A DNA stretch of 64,000 nt from positions 248,001 to 312,000 of the forward strand of contig NZ_JAGFPE010000003.1 in the NCBI RefSeq assembly GCF_025962655.1, read 5' to 3'. This stretch comes from Candidatus Symbiopectobacterium sp. NZEC151 (GTDB taxonomy: Bacteria; Pseudomonadota; Gammaproteobacteria; Enterobacterales; Enterobacteriaceae). The notes under the pieces are model-generated. The model ran no database searches. It was not told the DNA's origin and saw only the letters and a program-made list of their open reading frames with translations. Of the stretch, positions 39,440 through 49,987 are shown piece by piece (position 1 is the stretch's first letter; every line of letters begins with the position of its first letter). The position numbers were made by a program, and so were the translations under genes.

Positions 39440-39466
39440 TCTCCACAATTGCGTCAAATGTGGAGA
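39440..39466. promoter_or_regulatory. 27-bp palindrome in the spy/ohrR intergenic region
   Basis: TCTCCACAATTG-CGT-CAAATGTGGAGA is nearly perfectly symmetrical (one mismatch per arm). Each arm resembles the BaeR box (TCTCCAxxATTG). It lies in the 309-bp gap between divergent spy and ohrR. Assignment to BaeR is inference. Confidence 0.45.
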
Positions 39467-39630
39467 ATGCGGAGAAACTATGTAAACCCTGCAAGGAAAA
39501 CGTTAAGGCTCTCTTAGTCTAGGTAACAATGAAAATATAAAATTACTAAAATCAATCCATTATCAAAAAACAAAGTTTTTTACTCTTAAATCGCTTGCTA
39601 TTTAATCTTTGTCTATCTAGATTGTATTTC

Positions 39631-40101
39631 ATGAACAAGAAAACGCAGACAGTACCAACATCATTGCCAGCGCAGGCCTACCAGCTTGACGGACAACTCT
39701 GTTTCGCACTCTATTCAGCCAATCTGGCAATGAATAAAGTCTATAGAAAACAGCTGGCAGCACTGTCGCTTACCTATCCCCAGTATCTTGTTATGCTGGT
39801 GCTGTGGGAACGCGACGGACTTACGGTGTCGGAACTGGGTGAACAGCTTTATCTGGATTCTGCCACGCTGACGCCGTTGCTCAAGCGATTGCAACAATCC
39901 GGCCTGGTAAGCAGAACGCGCAGTGCAGAAGATGAACGTCAGGTGCTGATTCGGTTGACGGAAGAAGGCAGCGCATTGCAACAAAAGGCGCGTGCCATAC
40001 CGGAAAGCATGCGGTGCGCCACACAGTGTGATGACACCACGCTGCAAGCAATGAAGCAGCAATTAGAATACCTGCGAGCCAGACTGATCGAGAATCTTTG
40101 A
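39631..40101 (+). CDS. ohrR: MarR-family organic hydroperoxide sensor OhrR
   Basis: The product has 156 residues. The winged helix is [48 protein letters not shown]. The peroxide-sensing cysteine is in [20 protein letters not shown] (Cys24), the position used by OhrR; a second cysteine pair-like site, Cys142 region (RCATQC), lies near the C-terminus, as in two-Cys OhrR. The ATG at 39631 begins the homologous part; no strong ribosome site is visible. It is followed directly by ohr, its usual target. Confidence 0.92.
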   Translation: MNKKTQTVPTSLPAQAYQLDGQLCFALYSANLAMNKVYRKQLAALSLTYPQYLVMLVLWERDGLTVSELGEQLYLDSATLTPLLKRLQQSGLVSRTRSAEDERQVLIRLTEEGSALQQKARAIPESMRCATQCDDTTLQAMKQQLEYLRARLIENL

Positions 40102-40144
40102 TGGCCGCTTATCTCGACGTTTTATTTCGACCATTTAAATAGCA

Positions 40145-40161
40145 CACGATTTAATATCGTG
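40145..40161. promoter_or_regulatory. Palindrome upstream of ohr (possible OhrR operator)
   Basis: CACGAT-TTAAT-ATCGTG, 29 bases before the ohr start and in the ohrR-ohr gap. AT-rich palindromes bound by OhrR lie at this place in other bacteria; the match to any consensus is not established. Confidence 0.4.
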
Positions 40162-40189
40162 ATAAAAAATAGCCCATAGGAGTTACACC

Positions 40190-40615
40190 ATGTCCATTGA
40201 AAAAGTACTGTATGTCGCTCACGCAAAAGCCACCGGCGGACGCGATGGCCGCGCCGAATCCTCCGATCAGCAACTGAGCGTCAAATTGACGACGCCGCGC
40301 GAACTGGGCGGTGCCGGTGGCGAAGGGACTAACCCGGAACAGCTGTTTGCCGCAGGTTACTCAGCCTGTTTCCTTGGCGCGCTGAAATTTGTCGCCAGCA
40401 AAGAAAAAATTGCACTGCCAGCGGCGACCACCATTGAGGGGAGCGTCGGTATCGGTGCCGCACCAACCGGATTTGCCATTGAAGTGGAATTAAAAATTGA
40501 TCTGCCGGGATTGGCGCGTGAAACGGCACAAGCACTGGTGGAAAAAGCCCATATCGTGTGCCCGTATTCTAACGCCACACGCGGCAATATCGACGTAACC
40601 CTGACGCTACTGTAA
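40190..40615 (+). CDS. ohr: Organic hydroperoxide resistance protein Ohr
   Basis: The product has 141 residues. This thiol peroxidase reduces organic hydroperoxides with lipoylated protein reductants. The reactive cysteine is Cys60 in [12 protein letters not shown] and the resolving cysteine Cys124 in [14 protein letters not shown]; the catalytic Arg near residue 21 and Glu near 50 (TNPEQLF) are present. AGGAG lies upstream of the ATG. The ohrR-ohr pair is a complete peroxide-inducible defence unit. Confidence 0.96.
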   Translation: MSIEKVLYVAHAKATGGRDGRAESSDQQLSVKLTTPRELGGAGGEGTNPEQLFAAGYSACFLGALKFVASKEKIALPAATTIEGSVGIGAAPTGFAIEVELKIDLPGLARETAQALVEKAHIVCPYSNATRGNIDVTLTLL

Positions 40616-40630
40616 GTCACACAGCGTCAT

Positions 40631-40656
40631 GCAAACGGCAGTTTGCTGCCGTTTGC
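40631..40656 (+). terminator. Hairpin after ohr
   Basis: GCAAACGGCAG and CTGCCGTTTGC form a perfect 11-bp stem with a 4-base loop 15 bases past the ohr stop. No T tract. Confidence 0.6.
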
Positions 40657-40703
40657 TCAGCGAGCACCAACACCAGTGGAAAAAACAGGACAAATCAAAC
40701 CGA

Positions 40704-41000
40704 TCAGGGAAGTGAACGACTAAAGGCGGAGGCATCCTTCGCCAAGGCGTCAATATAGGCGCCAATCATTTTAATGCGCTGCACCAGGGGATTTCGTTCC
40801 GGCGACGCATCCATAGAGTTTAATTGAATCACTAACCTTTCGATCTGCGCGCACAGCTCCGCTTCCCGCTGTTGGGCCTGCGTGAGCTGCTGCTGCCAGG
40901 TTTCACGGTCCTGACGCCAGCCTTGCTGCTGCAACCTGACACAACGTTCCAAATCGGTAAGCGCACTTTCCAGCGCCGGTTCCCACTCATCCACCCACAT
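40704..41000 (-). CDS. Hypothetical coiled-coil protein, 98 residues
   Basis: Family not recognised. TAAGGA lies 7 bases before the ATG, supporting translation. The middle is a heptad-like, Gln-rich coiled coil (LTDLERCVRLQQQGWRQDRE, QQQLTQAQQREAELCAQIER). The C-terminus RNPLVQRIKMIGAYIDALAK is also helical. Possibly a small cytosolic chaperone or structural protein; this is only a guess. It is divergent from fadH. Confidence 0.65.
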   Translation of the reverse strand: MWVDEWEPALESALTDLERCVRLQQQGWRQDRETWQQQLTQAQQREAELCAQIERLVIQLNSMDASPERNPLVQRIKMIGAYIDALAKDASAFSRSLP

Positions 41001-41039
41001 AGCGATTCCTTAGCACTCTGATCCCGCGAATTATAATGA

Positions 41040-43220
<2,181 letters not shown>

Positions 43221-43239
43221 CCGGTTGTTCAAGCTCCGT

Positions 43240-44379
43240 TCAGCGAGACGATGCCAGTTTCACCGCGCGCAACACCACGAACTTGTTGTTGCCCGCCAGC
43301 TGTTCGCAGTTGCCAAACAGGTGCTTCAGCTTCGAGTAATAGTTGAGGTGGCGGTTGCCTACAATGCGCAACTCACCGCCGTGTGCTAAACAGCGGCGCG
43401 CATCGCTGAACATGTTCCAGGCCAGATGGTCGGTGATAGTCTGCTGTTGGTGGAACGGCGGATTACACAGCACGGCTTGCAGCGAATCAGGGGCAATGTC
43501 GGCCAGGGAATTATTCACCACAAAACTGGCGCGCGGCAGATCTTGCGGACAGTTGATTTCCACGTTCATGCGGCTGGAAGCCAGCGCCATATGGGATTCA
43601 TCAATAAAGCTGACCAGCGCTGAAGGATTTTGCGCCAGCGCCACCAGCCCGACAATCCCGTTACCGCAGCCTAAATCCACCATCTTGCCTTCAAGATCAC
43701 GCGGCAAGTGCTGCATAAAAAAGCGCGTACCAATATCCAGGCTACCGCGTGAAAACACGTTGGCGTGGTTGTGGATACGGTAACCATAACCTTCCAGCTC
43801 CCACTCAACGGTTGGTGAATACTCACCTACATTGATTTGCGCCACGTCGCAGTGAATCAGACGCGCCTTTTTCCACGCCAGTGAGGTCCGCGTCGGGCCA
43901 ATAATTTTTTCAAACAGTTGCAGCGTGGAAGTATGAATATCGCGCGCCTTAGCGCCAGCAATAATTCGCGTATGGGGAGCGACCACCGCGCGCAGCATGC
44001 GGAGCTGATGCTCCAGCATCGCCAGGGTTTTTGGCACCTTAATAACCACCAGCGATGGCGCATCGGGTAATGCCGCCAGGCTGTCTTGTAGCATGACGGA
44101 TTCCGGCACAAAGCCGTTGAGCGACAGATTATGCCGCGTCGCCAGTTGGCTCAGGTAGCTGTCGCTGACGCAGAGCGGCTCATACGCCTGTAATCCACAG
44201 GCCAGTGCACCGAAGGTGTCGTTCAGAATCACAACAGGCCCGGGCGCAAGCTCCATGGCAGCAATCTCGTTAAGCAAAAACGCGTCTGCCGCTTCCCAGG
44301 CTTGTAAGGTGGAATTCTCAGCCGTTTTCGGATAACGCACCAACGTGAGCGTGCGCGTTTCCAGTTCCAGTTGGCTCAT
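43240..44379 (-). CDS. rlmG: 23S rRNA (guanine-1835-N2) methyltransferase RlmG
   Basis: The product has 379 residues (E. coli 378). Duplicated methyltransferase domain; the active C-terminal half has the SAM motif [15 protein letters not shown] and the catalytic NPPF (LCNPPFHQQ) typical of N2-guanine methyltransferases. The start at [10 protein letters not shown] (44379) matches the family; the frame runs further upstream. It is convergent with fadH, as in E. coli. Confidence 0.96.
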   Translation of the reverse strand: MSQLELETRTLTLVRYPKTAENSTLQAWEAADAFLLNEIAAMELAPGPVVILNDTFGALACGLQAYEPLCVSDSYLSQLATRHNLSLNGFVPESVMLQDSLAALPDAPSLVVIKVPKTLAMLEHQLRMLRAVVAPHTRIIAGAKARDIHTSTLQLFEKIIGPTRTSLAWKKARLIHCDVAQINVGEYSPTVEWELEGYGYRIHNHANVFSRGSLDIGTRFFMQHLPRDLEGKMVDLGCGNGIVGLVALAQNPSALVSFIDESHMALASSRMNVEINCPQDLPRASFVVNNSLADIAPDSLQAVLCNPPFHQQQTITDHLAWNMFSDARRCLAHGGELRIVGNRHLNYYSKLKHLFGNCEQLAGNNKFVVLRAVKLASSR

Positions 44380-44587
44380 TGGCCTCTCCCGCGTCATAAA
44401 GGTTGCGCAGTTTACCCCGTAACGTCGGGTAGCCGTGAATGCTTTTCGCCAGTCAGGGCGAATCCAGCCGCGTGACATCCTGTTGCCATGGTTTTCCCCT
44501 AGGCAGAACCACGACACGACGATTGCCTTGCGCCTACATCATGTTACTCTGTTTCTCTAACGCTCTCGCCAGGAACATCGACCCGCT

Positions 44588-45598
44588 ATGATTCGTTTCG
44601 CTATTGTAGGAACCAGTCAGATCACGCGCCAGTTTGTTGATGCTGCACATGAAACCGGCAAGATGAAATTGATCGCCATCTACTCCCGTTCGCAGGAAAA
44701 GGCGCAGCAATTTCAAACGGACTATCTGGTTGAACACTGTTTCACCTCTCTGGAGGCGCTCGCCCAGTCAGACCTGATTGATGCGGTTTACATCGCGAGC
44801 CCAAACAGCCTGCATGCGGAACAAACCATCCTGTTTCTTGAGCATGGTAAGCATGTGGTCTGCGAAAAACCGTTGGCATCGAACCATGCTCAAGCGCAGA
44901 GAATGATCGCCTGCGCACAGGCCAATCAGGTCGTGTTGTTTGAAGCCTTCAAAACCGCGAGCTTGCCCAATTACGCCGTGGTGATGCAAGGCCTGGCGCG
45001 CATCGGTCGATTGCGTAAAGTGTTTCTGAATTACTGCCAATATTCTTCCCGTTACCAGCCCTATCTGGCGGGAGAGAATCCCAACACCTTCAATCCGGCG
45101 TTCTCCAACGGCTCCATCATGGATATTGGCTACTACTGCCTGGCATTCGCCGTCAGCCTGTGGGGAGATCCCCACAATGTTCAGGCCAGTGCAACCCTGT
45201 TGGACAGCGGCGTGGACGGACACGGCAGCGTCGTGCTGAATTACGGGGATTTTGACGTGATTATCGCGCATTCCAAGGTGAGCAACAGCGCCATTCCCAG
45301 TGAAATTCAGGGGGAGGAAGGATCGCTGGTCATCGACCGGCTGTCGGAGTGCCAGCAGGTGAGCCTAATGCCGCGCAACGGCCAACGCATCGATTTGTCA
45401 CAACCGCAGCATATCAACAGCATGCTGTATGAAGTGGAAACCTTTGCCTCACTGGTCGCCCAGAATGACGTCAATCACGCCTTTCTGGCACGCTCGCTCA
45501 CCGTGGCGCGCTTGCAAACAGAAATTCGCCGCCAGACCGGGGTGGTGTTCCCCGCCGACAGCCAAACCGACAGCAGCTCGCTTTCAGAGGAGCGCTAA
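44588..45598 (+). CDS. ygjR: Gfo/Idh/MocA-family oxidoreductase YgjR
   Basis: The product has 336 residues. The N-terminal NAD-binding domain has FAIVGTSQITRQFVDAA and the signature CEKPLASNHAQAQRM (the EKP motif); the C-terminal alpha/beta domain has a histidine-poor active site. Substrate unknown; the family acts on sugars and polyols. It lies between rlmG and alx, the E. coli order. Confidence 0.9.
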   Translation: MIRFAIVGTSQITRQFVDAAHETGKMKLIAIYSRSQEKAQQFQTDYLVEHCFTSLEALAQSDLIDAVYIASPNSLHAEQTILFLEHGKHVVCEKPLASNHAQAQRMIACAQANQVVLFEAFKTASLPNYAVVMQGLARIGRLRKVFLNYCQYSSRYQPYLAGENPNTFNPAFSNGSIMDIGYYCLAFAVSLWGDPHNVQASATLLDSGVDGHGSVVLNYGDFDVIIAHSKVSNSAIPSEIQGEEGSLVIDRLSECQQVSLMPRNGQRIDLSQPQHINSMLYEVETFASLVAQNDVNHAFLARSLTVARLQTEIRRQTGVVFPADSQTDSSSLSEER

Positions 45599-45654
45599 CC
45601 AGCGCGGGTGAAAAACACACACAAAATTTGACCTGGATCGACTTTTCACCTATC

Positions 45655-45878
45655 TTTGCTGATGCAAAGGGGAGTAACTTTTCCGCCGATTAATCGTCAT
45701 TACGAAGTCATGTGTCAGGCTTGCTGTAAAGTGGGCAGAGATGTGCTTCCGGTTATCGGGCAATACCAATGAGCATTCCGCATTGGCGTTGTAAGTGAGA
45801 CCTTGCCGGAAGGCGAGGGACATTTGCAACGCGAGTGACCAAACGACCTGTGTCTTCCGATACATGTCGTTTTTTTTT
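45655..45878 (+). ncRNA. yybP-ykoY (manganese/pH-responsive) riboswitch and terminator in the alx leader
   Basis: The conserved aptamer elements are AAAGGGGAGTAAC (45666-45678) and GAGACCTTGCC-GGAA-GGCGAGGG (45797-45819), the hallmark of this class, with variable helices between. It is followed by a strong intrinsic terminator, ACGACCTGTGTC / GATACATGTCGT (45843-45870) with eight T. The E. coli alx leader (PRE element) has the same plan, controlling alx in response to alkaline pH and Mn2+. The terminator ends 70 bases before the alx start. Confidence 0.9.
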
Positions 45879-45948
45879 ACCTGGCCCACCACCGCGCCAG
45901 ATAAAAATGAGGCCTGACGGTGTTAATTTTTGTTGCAAGGAACCTGTT

Positions 45949-46902
45949 ATGAACTCCATCGGTACGCCGTGGTTGTGGGGCAGCTTCGCTGTCATCGTTA
46001 TTGCCATGCTGGCGGTAGACCTGCTCTATCAAGGGCGTAAAGGTGCCACTACCATGACATTTCGCCAGGCTGCCGCCTGGTCATTGATTTGGGTTACGCT
46101 GTCGCTCGCCTTCAACGCCGGATTCTGGTGGTATCTGAAAGGCACGCTCGGCGTAGAAGTCGCCAACACACAAGCGCTCGCCTTCCTCACCGGCTATCTG
46201 ATCGAAAAAGCGCTCGCCGTGGATAACGTCTTCGTCTGGCTGATGCTGTTCAGCTATTTCAGCGTGCCCGCCCAGTATCAGCGACGCGTACTGGTATATG
46301 GCGTGCTGGGTGCCATCATTCTGCGAACGCTGATGGTGTTTGGTGGCAGTTGGCTGGTTACGCAGTTCCAGTGGTTACTCTACGTGTTTGGCGCGTTCTT
46401 GCTGTTCACCGGCCTGAAAATGGCGTTTTCCAAAGACGATGGCGGCGATCTCGGTGACAAGCCGTTAGTGCGCTGGCTACGCGGCCACCTGCGGATGACG
46501 GACACCATCGAAAACGAACGCTTCTTCTTGCGGCGCAACGGCATTCTGTACGCCACCCCGCTGTTTTTAGTCTTGATTCTGGTTGAGATCAGCGATGTTA
46601 TCTTTGCCGTTGACAGCATCCCGGCCATTTTTGCCGTTACCACCGACCCGTTCATTGTGCTGACCTCCAACCTGTTCGCCATTCTGGGTCTGCGCGCCAT
46701 GTATTTTCTGCTGGCTGGCGTGGCGGAGAAGTTCTCGCTGCTCAAGTATGGTCTGGCCGTCATTCTGGTGTTTATCGGCACCAAAATGATGCTGATCGAT
46801 CTGTTCCATATTCCTATCGCTATCTCTCTGGGCGTCGTTGCCAGCATTCTGGCTCTCACCCTGCTGATTAACCTGTGGGTTAACCAGCGCGCCGCTCGCT
46901 AA
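45949..46902 (+). CDS. alx: TerC-family membrane protein Alx (manganese exporter)
   Basis: The product has 317 residues (E. coli 321) with about nine membrane segments. TerC-family motifs with acidic residues in membrane helices are present: [37 protein letters not shown] and [14 protein letters not shown]. coli Alx exports Mn2+ and is induced at alkaline pH. AAGGAA lies upstream of the ATG at 45949; the frame is open into the leader but the riboswitch terminator would lie within it. The 3' end of this gene is partly duplicated at 48396-48485. Confidence 0.95.
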   Translation: MNSIGTPWLWGSFAVIVIAMLAVDLLYQGRKGATTMTFRQAAAWSLIWVTLSLAFNAGFWWYLKGTLGVEVANTQALAFLTGYLIEKALAVDNVFVWLMLFSYFSVPAQYQRRVLVYGVLGAIILRTLMVFGGSWLVTQFQWLLYVFGAFLLFTGLKMAFSKDDGGDLGDKPLVRWLRGHLRMTDTIENERFFLRRNGILYATPLFLVLILVEISDVIFAVDSIPAIFAVTTDPFIVLTSNLFAILGLRAMYFLLAGVAEKFSLLKYGLAVILVFIGTKMMLIDLFHIPIAISLGVVASILALTLLINLWVNQRAAR

Positions 46903-46909
46903 GCGACTT

Positions 46910-46936
46910 ATCGCCTCCGTAACAGGAGGCGATTTC
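46910..46936 (+). terminator. Terminator of alx
   Basis: ATCGCCTCC (46910-46918) pairs with GGAGGCGAT (46925-46933), followed by TTCT. It starts 7 bases after the alx stop. Confidence 0.7.
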
Positions 46937-46986
46937 TACCAGCACTGACTTGCCATCCCCCTCATCCTGAAAAATTTTTCCATCGT

Positions 46987-47133
46987 TCACCCACGACTAC
47001 CGCCTATTGGGCCACCAACACATGTACCAGAACCTGTCGGAGCTGAATTACCTGTACCATTACCACCTGAAACTAAGGATAATGCTAGTTCATCAGTAAT
47101 TTCTTTCAAAATGACATTATGTTTTTCTTTCAT
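46987..47133 (-). CDS. Double-glycine-leader peptide, candidate class II microcin-like precursor
   Basis: The product has 48 residues. AGAGGAG lies 7 bases before the ATG (47141-47147), one of the best ribosome sites in the region. The leader starts MKEKHNVILKEITDEL and ends ELALSLVSGG, the double-glycine export/cleavage signal (compare the VSGG of the colicin V leader). The predicted 24-residue core starts NGTGNSAPTGSG and ends TCVGGPIGGSRG; it is Gly/Ser/Thr-rich with one Cys and no obvious amphipathic helix. The start overlaps the upstream 128-residue gene by 17 bases, suggesting translational coupling. Cleavage and export would need a C39-peptidase ABC transporter, none of which is in the window. 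A role as antimicrobial or signal peptide is inferred. It ends convergent with alx. Confidence 0.7.
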   Translation of the reverse strand: MKEKHNVILKEITDELALSLVSGGNGTGNSAPTGSGTCVGGPIGGSRG

Positions 47134-47503
47134 TTTCTAACTCCTCTATTCTTTTGAACACCCTATGAGTAATATTGTTTGCATATTCAATCATACTTAA
47201 ATAAATTATATTTTCTTTATCAAACACTCCTCTGTAGAACTGATATTTAAGCCCAGGAGCACAGATAAATAACTTGGCTTTTTGTTCAATAAGTTTCTCT
47301 ATATCAGATTCTGTATTATCTCTCTCTATACTCCAGTGTAGATTCCTTCTTTCTAATTCCGTTTTCAATTTCGATATGTATTTATCTTCCGTGTATACCC
47401 CAAATAGATTCCCGAAAAAACCAGCCCCATGAATCCCCTGTATTGGGCTACGTCCAAGCATTGGGGATGGCATATAGATGAAGTATATCTTTTCTTTTAC
47501 CAT
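47117..47503 (-). CDS. Hypothetical 128-residue protein coupled to the double-glycine peptide
   Basis: AAAGG lies 8 bases before the ATG. No family is recognised with confidence. The pattern of strands and helices (KIYFIYMPSP; YISKLKTELERRN; KLIEQKAKLFICAPGLKYQF; ENIIYLSMIEYANN; HRVFKRIEELENER) recalls the small alpha/beta fold of PTS IIB domains, but the phosphocysteine position near the first loop is not Cys. No signal peptide or membrane segment is seen. It is AT-rich and overlaps the peptide gene, so it may be an immunity, modification or regulatory partner. This is inference from context only. Confidence 0.65.
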   Translation of the reverse strand: MVKEKIYFIYMPSPMLGRSPIQGIHGAGFFGNLFGVYTEDKYISKLKTELERRNLHWSIERDNTESDIEKLIEQKAKLFICAPGLKYQFYRGVFDKENIIYLSMIEYANNITHRVFKRIEELENERKT

Positions 47504-47504
47504 C

Positions 47505-47585
47505 CTAAATACCTTTGTAAGTGCCGATGCGCAAGGTTCCAGCTAAATAATATTTTTCATCACCATGGTTATTTTCAATTATTCC
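47505..47585 (-). pseudogene. Coding remnant upstream of the 128-residue gene
   Basis: The stretch reads as protein (HGDEKYYLAGTLRIGTYKGI) up to a TAG two bases before the next start codon, but has no start codon; the plausible 5' continuation (NNCVEFKE) is in another frame. It looks like the tail of a decayed gene. The rest of the 47504-47817 gap (about 310 bases) is AT-rich and holds nothing else I can support. Confidence 0.4.
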
Positions 47586-47817
47586 TTAAATTCAACGCAA
47601 TTATTTTTATCTTGATTTCCCTCTAACTACAATGCACAAAAAGTAAACAAGATGATGTTATAAACATTGATTTATTACCGTGTACTGAAATGGCGTATTT
47701 TTTTCAGCAAAAATCACATAGAAGACAACAATGGTTACGGGTCAGTGTGTCATATAATACCAGCTACACCCGTTCAACGTGGTTCCCCCAAGGTAATTTA
47801 CTATTTGGAACAGCTAT

Positions 47818-48217
47818 TTATTCCTTATTATTGTTATAAGACATTTGACGTAAGTAGCTATCAATAAGTTCTGTATGGAAGCCACATGATTTGACACTCA
47901 GCAATAACTCTTTTGCTTTAGCATTCATACCTATTTCGTAAAGATAGAAAGAAAGTACTGCATCAATATGCAAACCATCTGAATGCAACATATCAATGTT
48001 ATATTGACGCTCTGAATGTTTAAAACGTAGAATCTCCTCGATTCTTTTTTTGATAGTCATCATAGGAATAATTATTATCCTTTGCAATGGCATCTGTGAA
48101 TGAGATAAGATAAATTAAATCTGTACGGAGCTTACTATTGCTGGATATTTCATTATATTCAGACAACCTTGCCGCAAATTTCTGGTTATATCCAAGAATA
48201 AAGAAATTACATAACAA
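47818..48217 (-). pseudogene. Frameshifted gene in the peptide islet (about 130 residues if repaired)
   Basis: Two overlapping frames join at a run of seven A on the minus strand (48045-48051). The upstream frame gives NFFILGYNQKFAARLSEYNE through NNYSYDDYQK; the downstream frame continues RIEEILRFKHSERQYNIDML through SYLRQMSYNNNKE. Loss of one A restores a single protein, largely helical, with no signal peptide. No ATG is found at the 5' end (TTG at 48217 at best), so the gene may also be truncated. Homopolymer sequencing error, true inactivation or transcriptional slippage are all possible. Family unknown; an immunity-like role is only a contextual guess. Confidence 0.5.
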
Positions 48218-48680
48218 TATAATTATCTATATATTCTTATCCAGCAATAGTAGACACGGAAATCAGTGAGTAAACGCGTAATTCGAGGTAACTCATGAAA
48301 AAACTAATATAAACCAGCAATAAGCGCCATAAACAGCATACGCCAACATTCCGTAATGAACCTCTGAACTGGGTTCGGCGGTTACGGCGTACCCGCCTGG
48401 TGTTGCTCGGCCCCAAAATGATGCTGATCGTTCTATTCCCTATTCCTGTCGCTATCTCTCTGGTCATCCCCCTGCTGATTAAGGCGATTTATGAATGACC
48501 CGCCGCACAAAATCGTGTGCCATTGCTTTTTTTAATGCCTCTTTTCCCTATACTGCTCTGCGCAAACACTTTGTTACAGGTTATGAAAAAAAACCCATTG
48601 CATTCTCCAGAGGTTTTCATCCTGCAACGTGCCATCACACAACCCTTGTCAGCTTATGGAACGGGAATACCGCCTATTTT
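48218..48680. other. Non-coding gap upstream of sstT with alx-derived sequence
   Basis: This is 463 bases without an intact gene. The left part (48218-48300) is AT-rich and belongs to the islet; the central part holds the alx remnant at 48396-48485; the right part should carry the sstT promoter and leader, in which I could not identify a site. Confidence 0.5.
48396..48485 (+). pseudogene. Degenerate copy of the alx 3' end
   Basis: CCAAAATGATGCTGATCG, TATTCCTGTCGCTATCTCTC and CCCTGCTGATTAA align in order with the alx 3' region (46763-46870): ACCAAAATGATGCTGATCG, TATTCCTATCGCTATCTCTC, CCCTGCTGATTAA. There are scattered substitutions and an internal deletion of roughly 25 bases. It carries no open product. 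It marks the right edge of the islet between alx and sstT. Confidence 0.8.
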
Positions 48681-49928
48681 ATGAAAAATACATACTCTGC
48701 AATTTTCCGCTATATAACGCGAGGCAGCCTGGTGCAGCAAATCGTTATCGGGCTGGCGCTAGGTATTACCCTCGCATTGTTGTCGCCCTCCGCCGCCCTT
48801 GCCGTCGGCCTGCTCGGTACGCTGTTCGTCGGCGGATTGAAAGCCGTGGCACCAGTACTGGTGCTGGTTCTGGTGATGGCCTCCATCACCAATCATCAGC
48901 AAGGGCAAAAAACCAATATCCGCCCCATCCTGATCCTCTACGGCATCGGCACCTTTTCGGCGGCGCTGGTCGCGGTGGTGTTGGGCTTTTTGTTTCCCAC
49001 CACGCTGACCCTGAGTGCACAGTCTGCCGATATCGTGCCGCCAGCGGGCATTGTTGAAGTGCTGAAAGGGTTACTGATGAGCGTGGTCGCCAACCCGATA
49101 CACGCGCTGATCAACGCTAACTACATTGGTATTCTGGTATGGGCCGTCGGTTTTGGCATCGCGTTTCGCCACGCCTCACCGTCCACCAAAGCCTTTATCA
49201 ATGATGCATCGGATGCCGTTACTCTGCTGGTGCGCACGGTCATTCGTTTTGCACCGCTCGGGATTTTTGGCCTGGTTGCCTCTACGCTGGCAGAAACCGG
49301 CTTTGATGCACTGTGGGGTTATGCTCACCTGCTGACCGTGCTGGTCGGCGGCATGCTGATCGTGATGTTTGTTATCAATCCACTGATTGTATTCTGGAAA
49401 ATTCGCCGCAATCCGTATCCGCTGGTACTGACTTGCCTGCGGGAAAGCGGTATTACCGCCTTTTTCACCCGCAGCTCAGCGGCAAACATCCCGGTGAATA
49501 TGGAGCTGTGTCGCAAGCTGAATCTGGATGAAGACACCTACTCTGTCGCCATTCCGCTGGGTGCCACCATTAACATGGCGGGCGCGGCGGTAACCATCAC
49601 CGTCCTGACGTTGGCTGCCGCGCATACGCTGGGCATCCATGTCGATATGCCAACCGCGTTGCTGCTTAGCGTGGTCGCCGCCATTTGCGCCTGCGGCGCA
49701 TCCGGCGTGGCAGGAGGATCGCTGCTGTTAATCCCACTGGCGTGCAGCATGTTTGGTATCGCCAATGACGTAGCCATGCAGGTGGTCGCCGTCGGCTTTA
49801 TCATCGGCGTGATTCAAGACTCGGTGGAAACCGCAGTGAACTCCTCGACGGACGTCATCTTTACGGCGGCGGTGTGTGATGCGGAAGATGCCAAGCTGGC
49901 AGAGAAAGAGCGGCTGAACCTGCTGTAA
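48681..49928 (+). CDS. sstT: Serine/threonine:Na+ symporter SstT
   Basis: The product has 415 residues (E. coli 414), a member of the dicarboxylate/amino acid:cation symporter (DAACS) family. It imports serine and threonine with sodium. Family motifs: [37 protein letters not shown] and [18 protein letters not shown], in the re-entrant loops that bind substrate and Na+. The ATG at 48681 aligns with the E. coli start; the frame extends upstream without support. Order alx-sstT-ygjV as in E. coli, apart from the inserted islet. Confidence 0.96.
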   Translation: MKNTYSAIFRYITRGSLVQQIVIGLALGITLALLSPSAALAVGLLGTLFVGGLKAVAPVLVLVLVMASITNHQQGQKTNIRPILILYGIGTFSAALVAVVLGFLFPTTLTLSAQSADIVPPAGIVEVLKGLLMSVVANPIHALINANYIGILVWAVGFGIAFRHASPSTKAFINDASDAVTLLVRTVIRFAPLGIFGLVASTLAETGFDALWGYAHLLTVLVGGMLIVMFVINPLIVFWKIRRNPYPLVLTCLRESGITAFFTRSSAANIPVNMELCRKLNLDEDTYSVAIPLGATINMAGAAVTITVLTLAAAHTLGIHVDMPTALLLSVVAAICACGASGVAGGSLLLIPLACSMFGIANDVAMQVVAVGFIIGVIQDSVETAVNSSTDVIFTAAVCDAEDAKLAEKERLNLL

Positions 49929-49933
49929 GGCTG

Positions 49934-49971
49934 CACGTTTCCCTCATCGTCTGTCTGAAGGTGAGGGAAAA
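49934..49971. terminator. Bidirectional hairpin between convergent sstT and ygjV
   Basis: CGTTTCCCTCA and TGAGGGAAAACG enclose a 15-base loop 5 bases after the sstT stop, with T/A tracts in the outer stem. Confidence 0.6.
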
Positions 49972-49987
49972 CGGAGCAATAACGACG

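Noticed and set aside
48237-48467. Minus-strand frame of 76 codons before sstT
   Set aside because: It is opposite the degenerate alx copy and reads as the antisense of alx sequence; no ribosome site.
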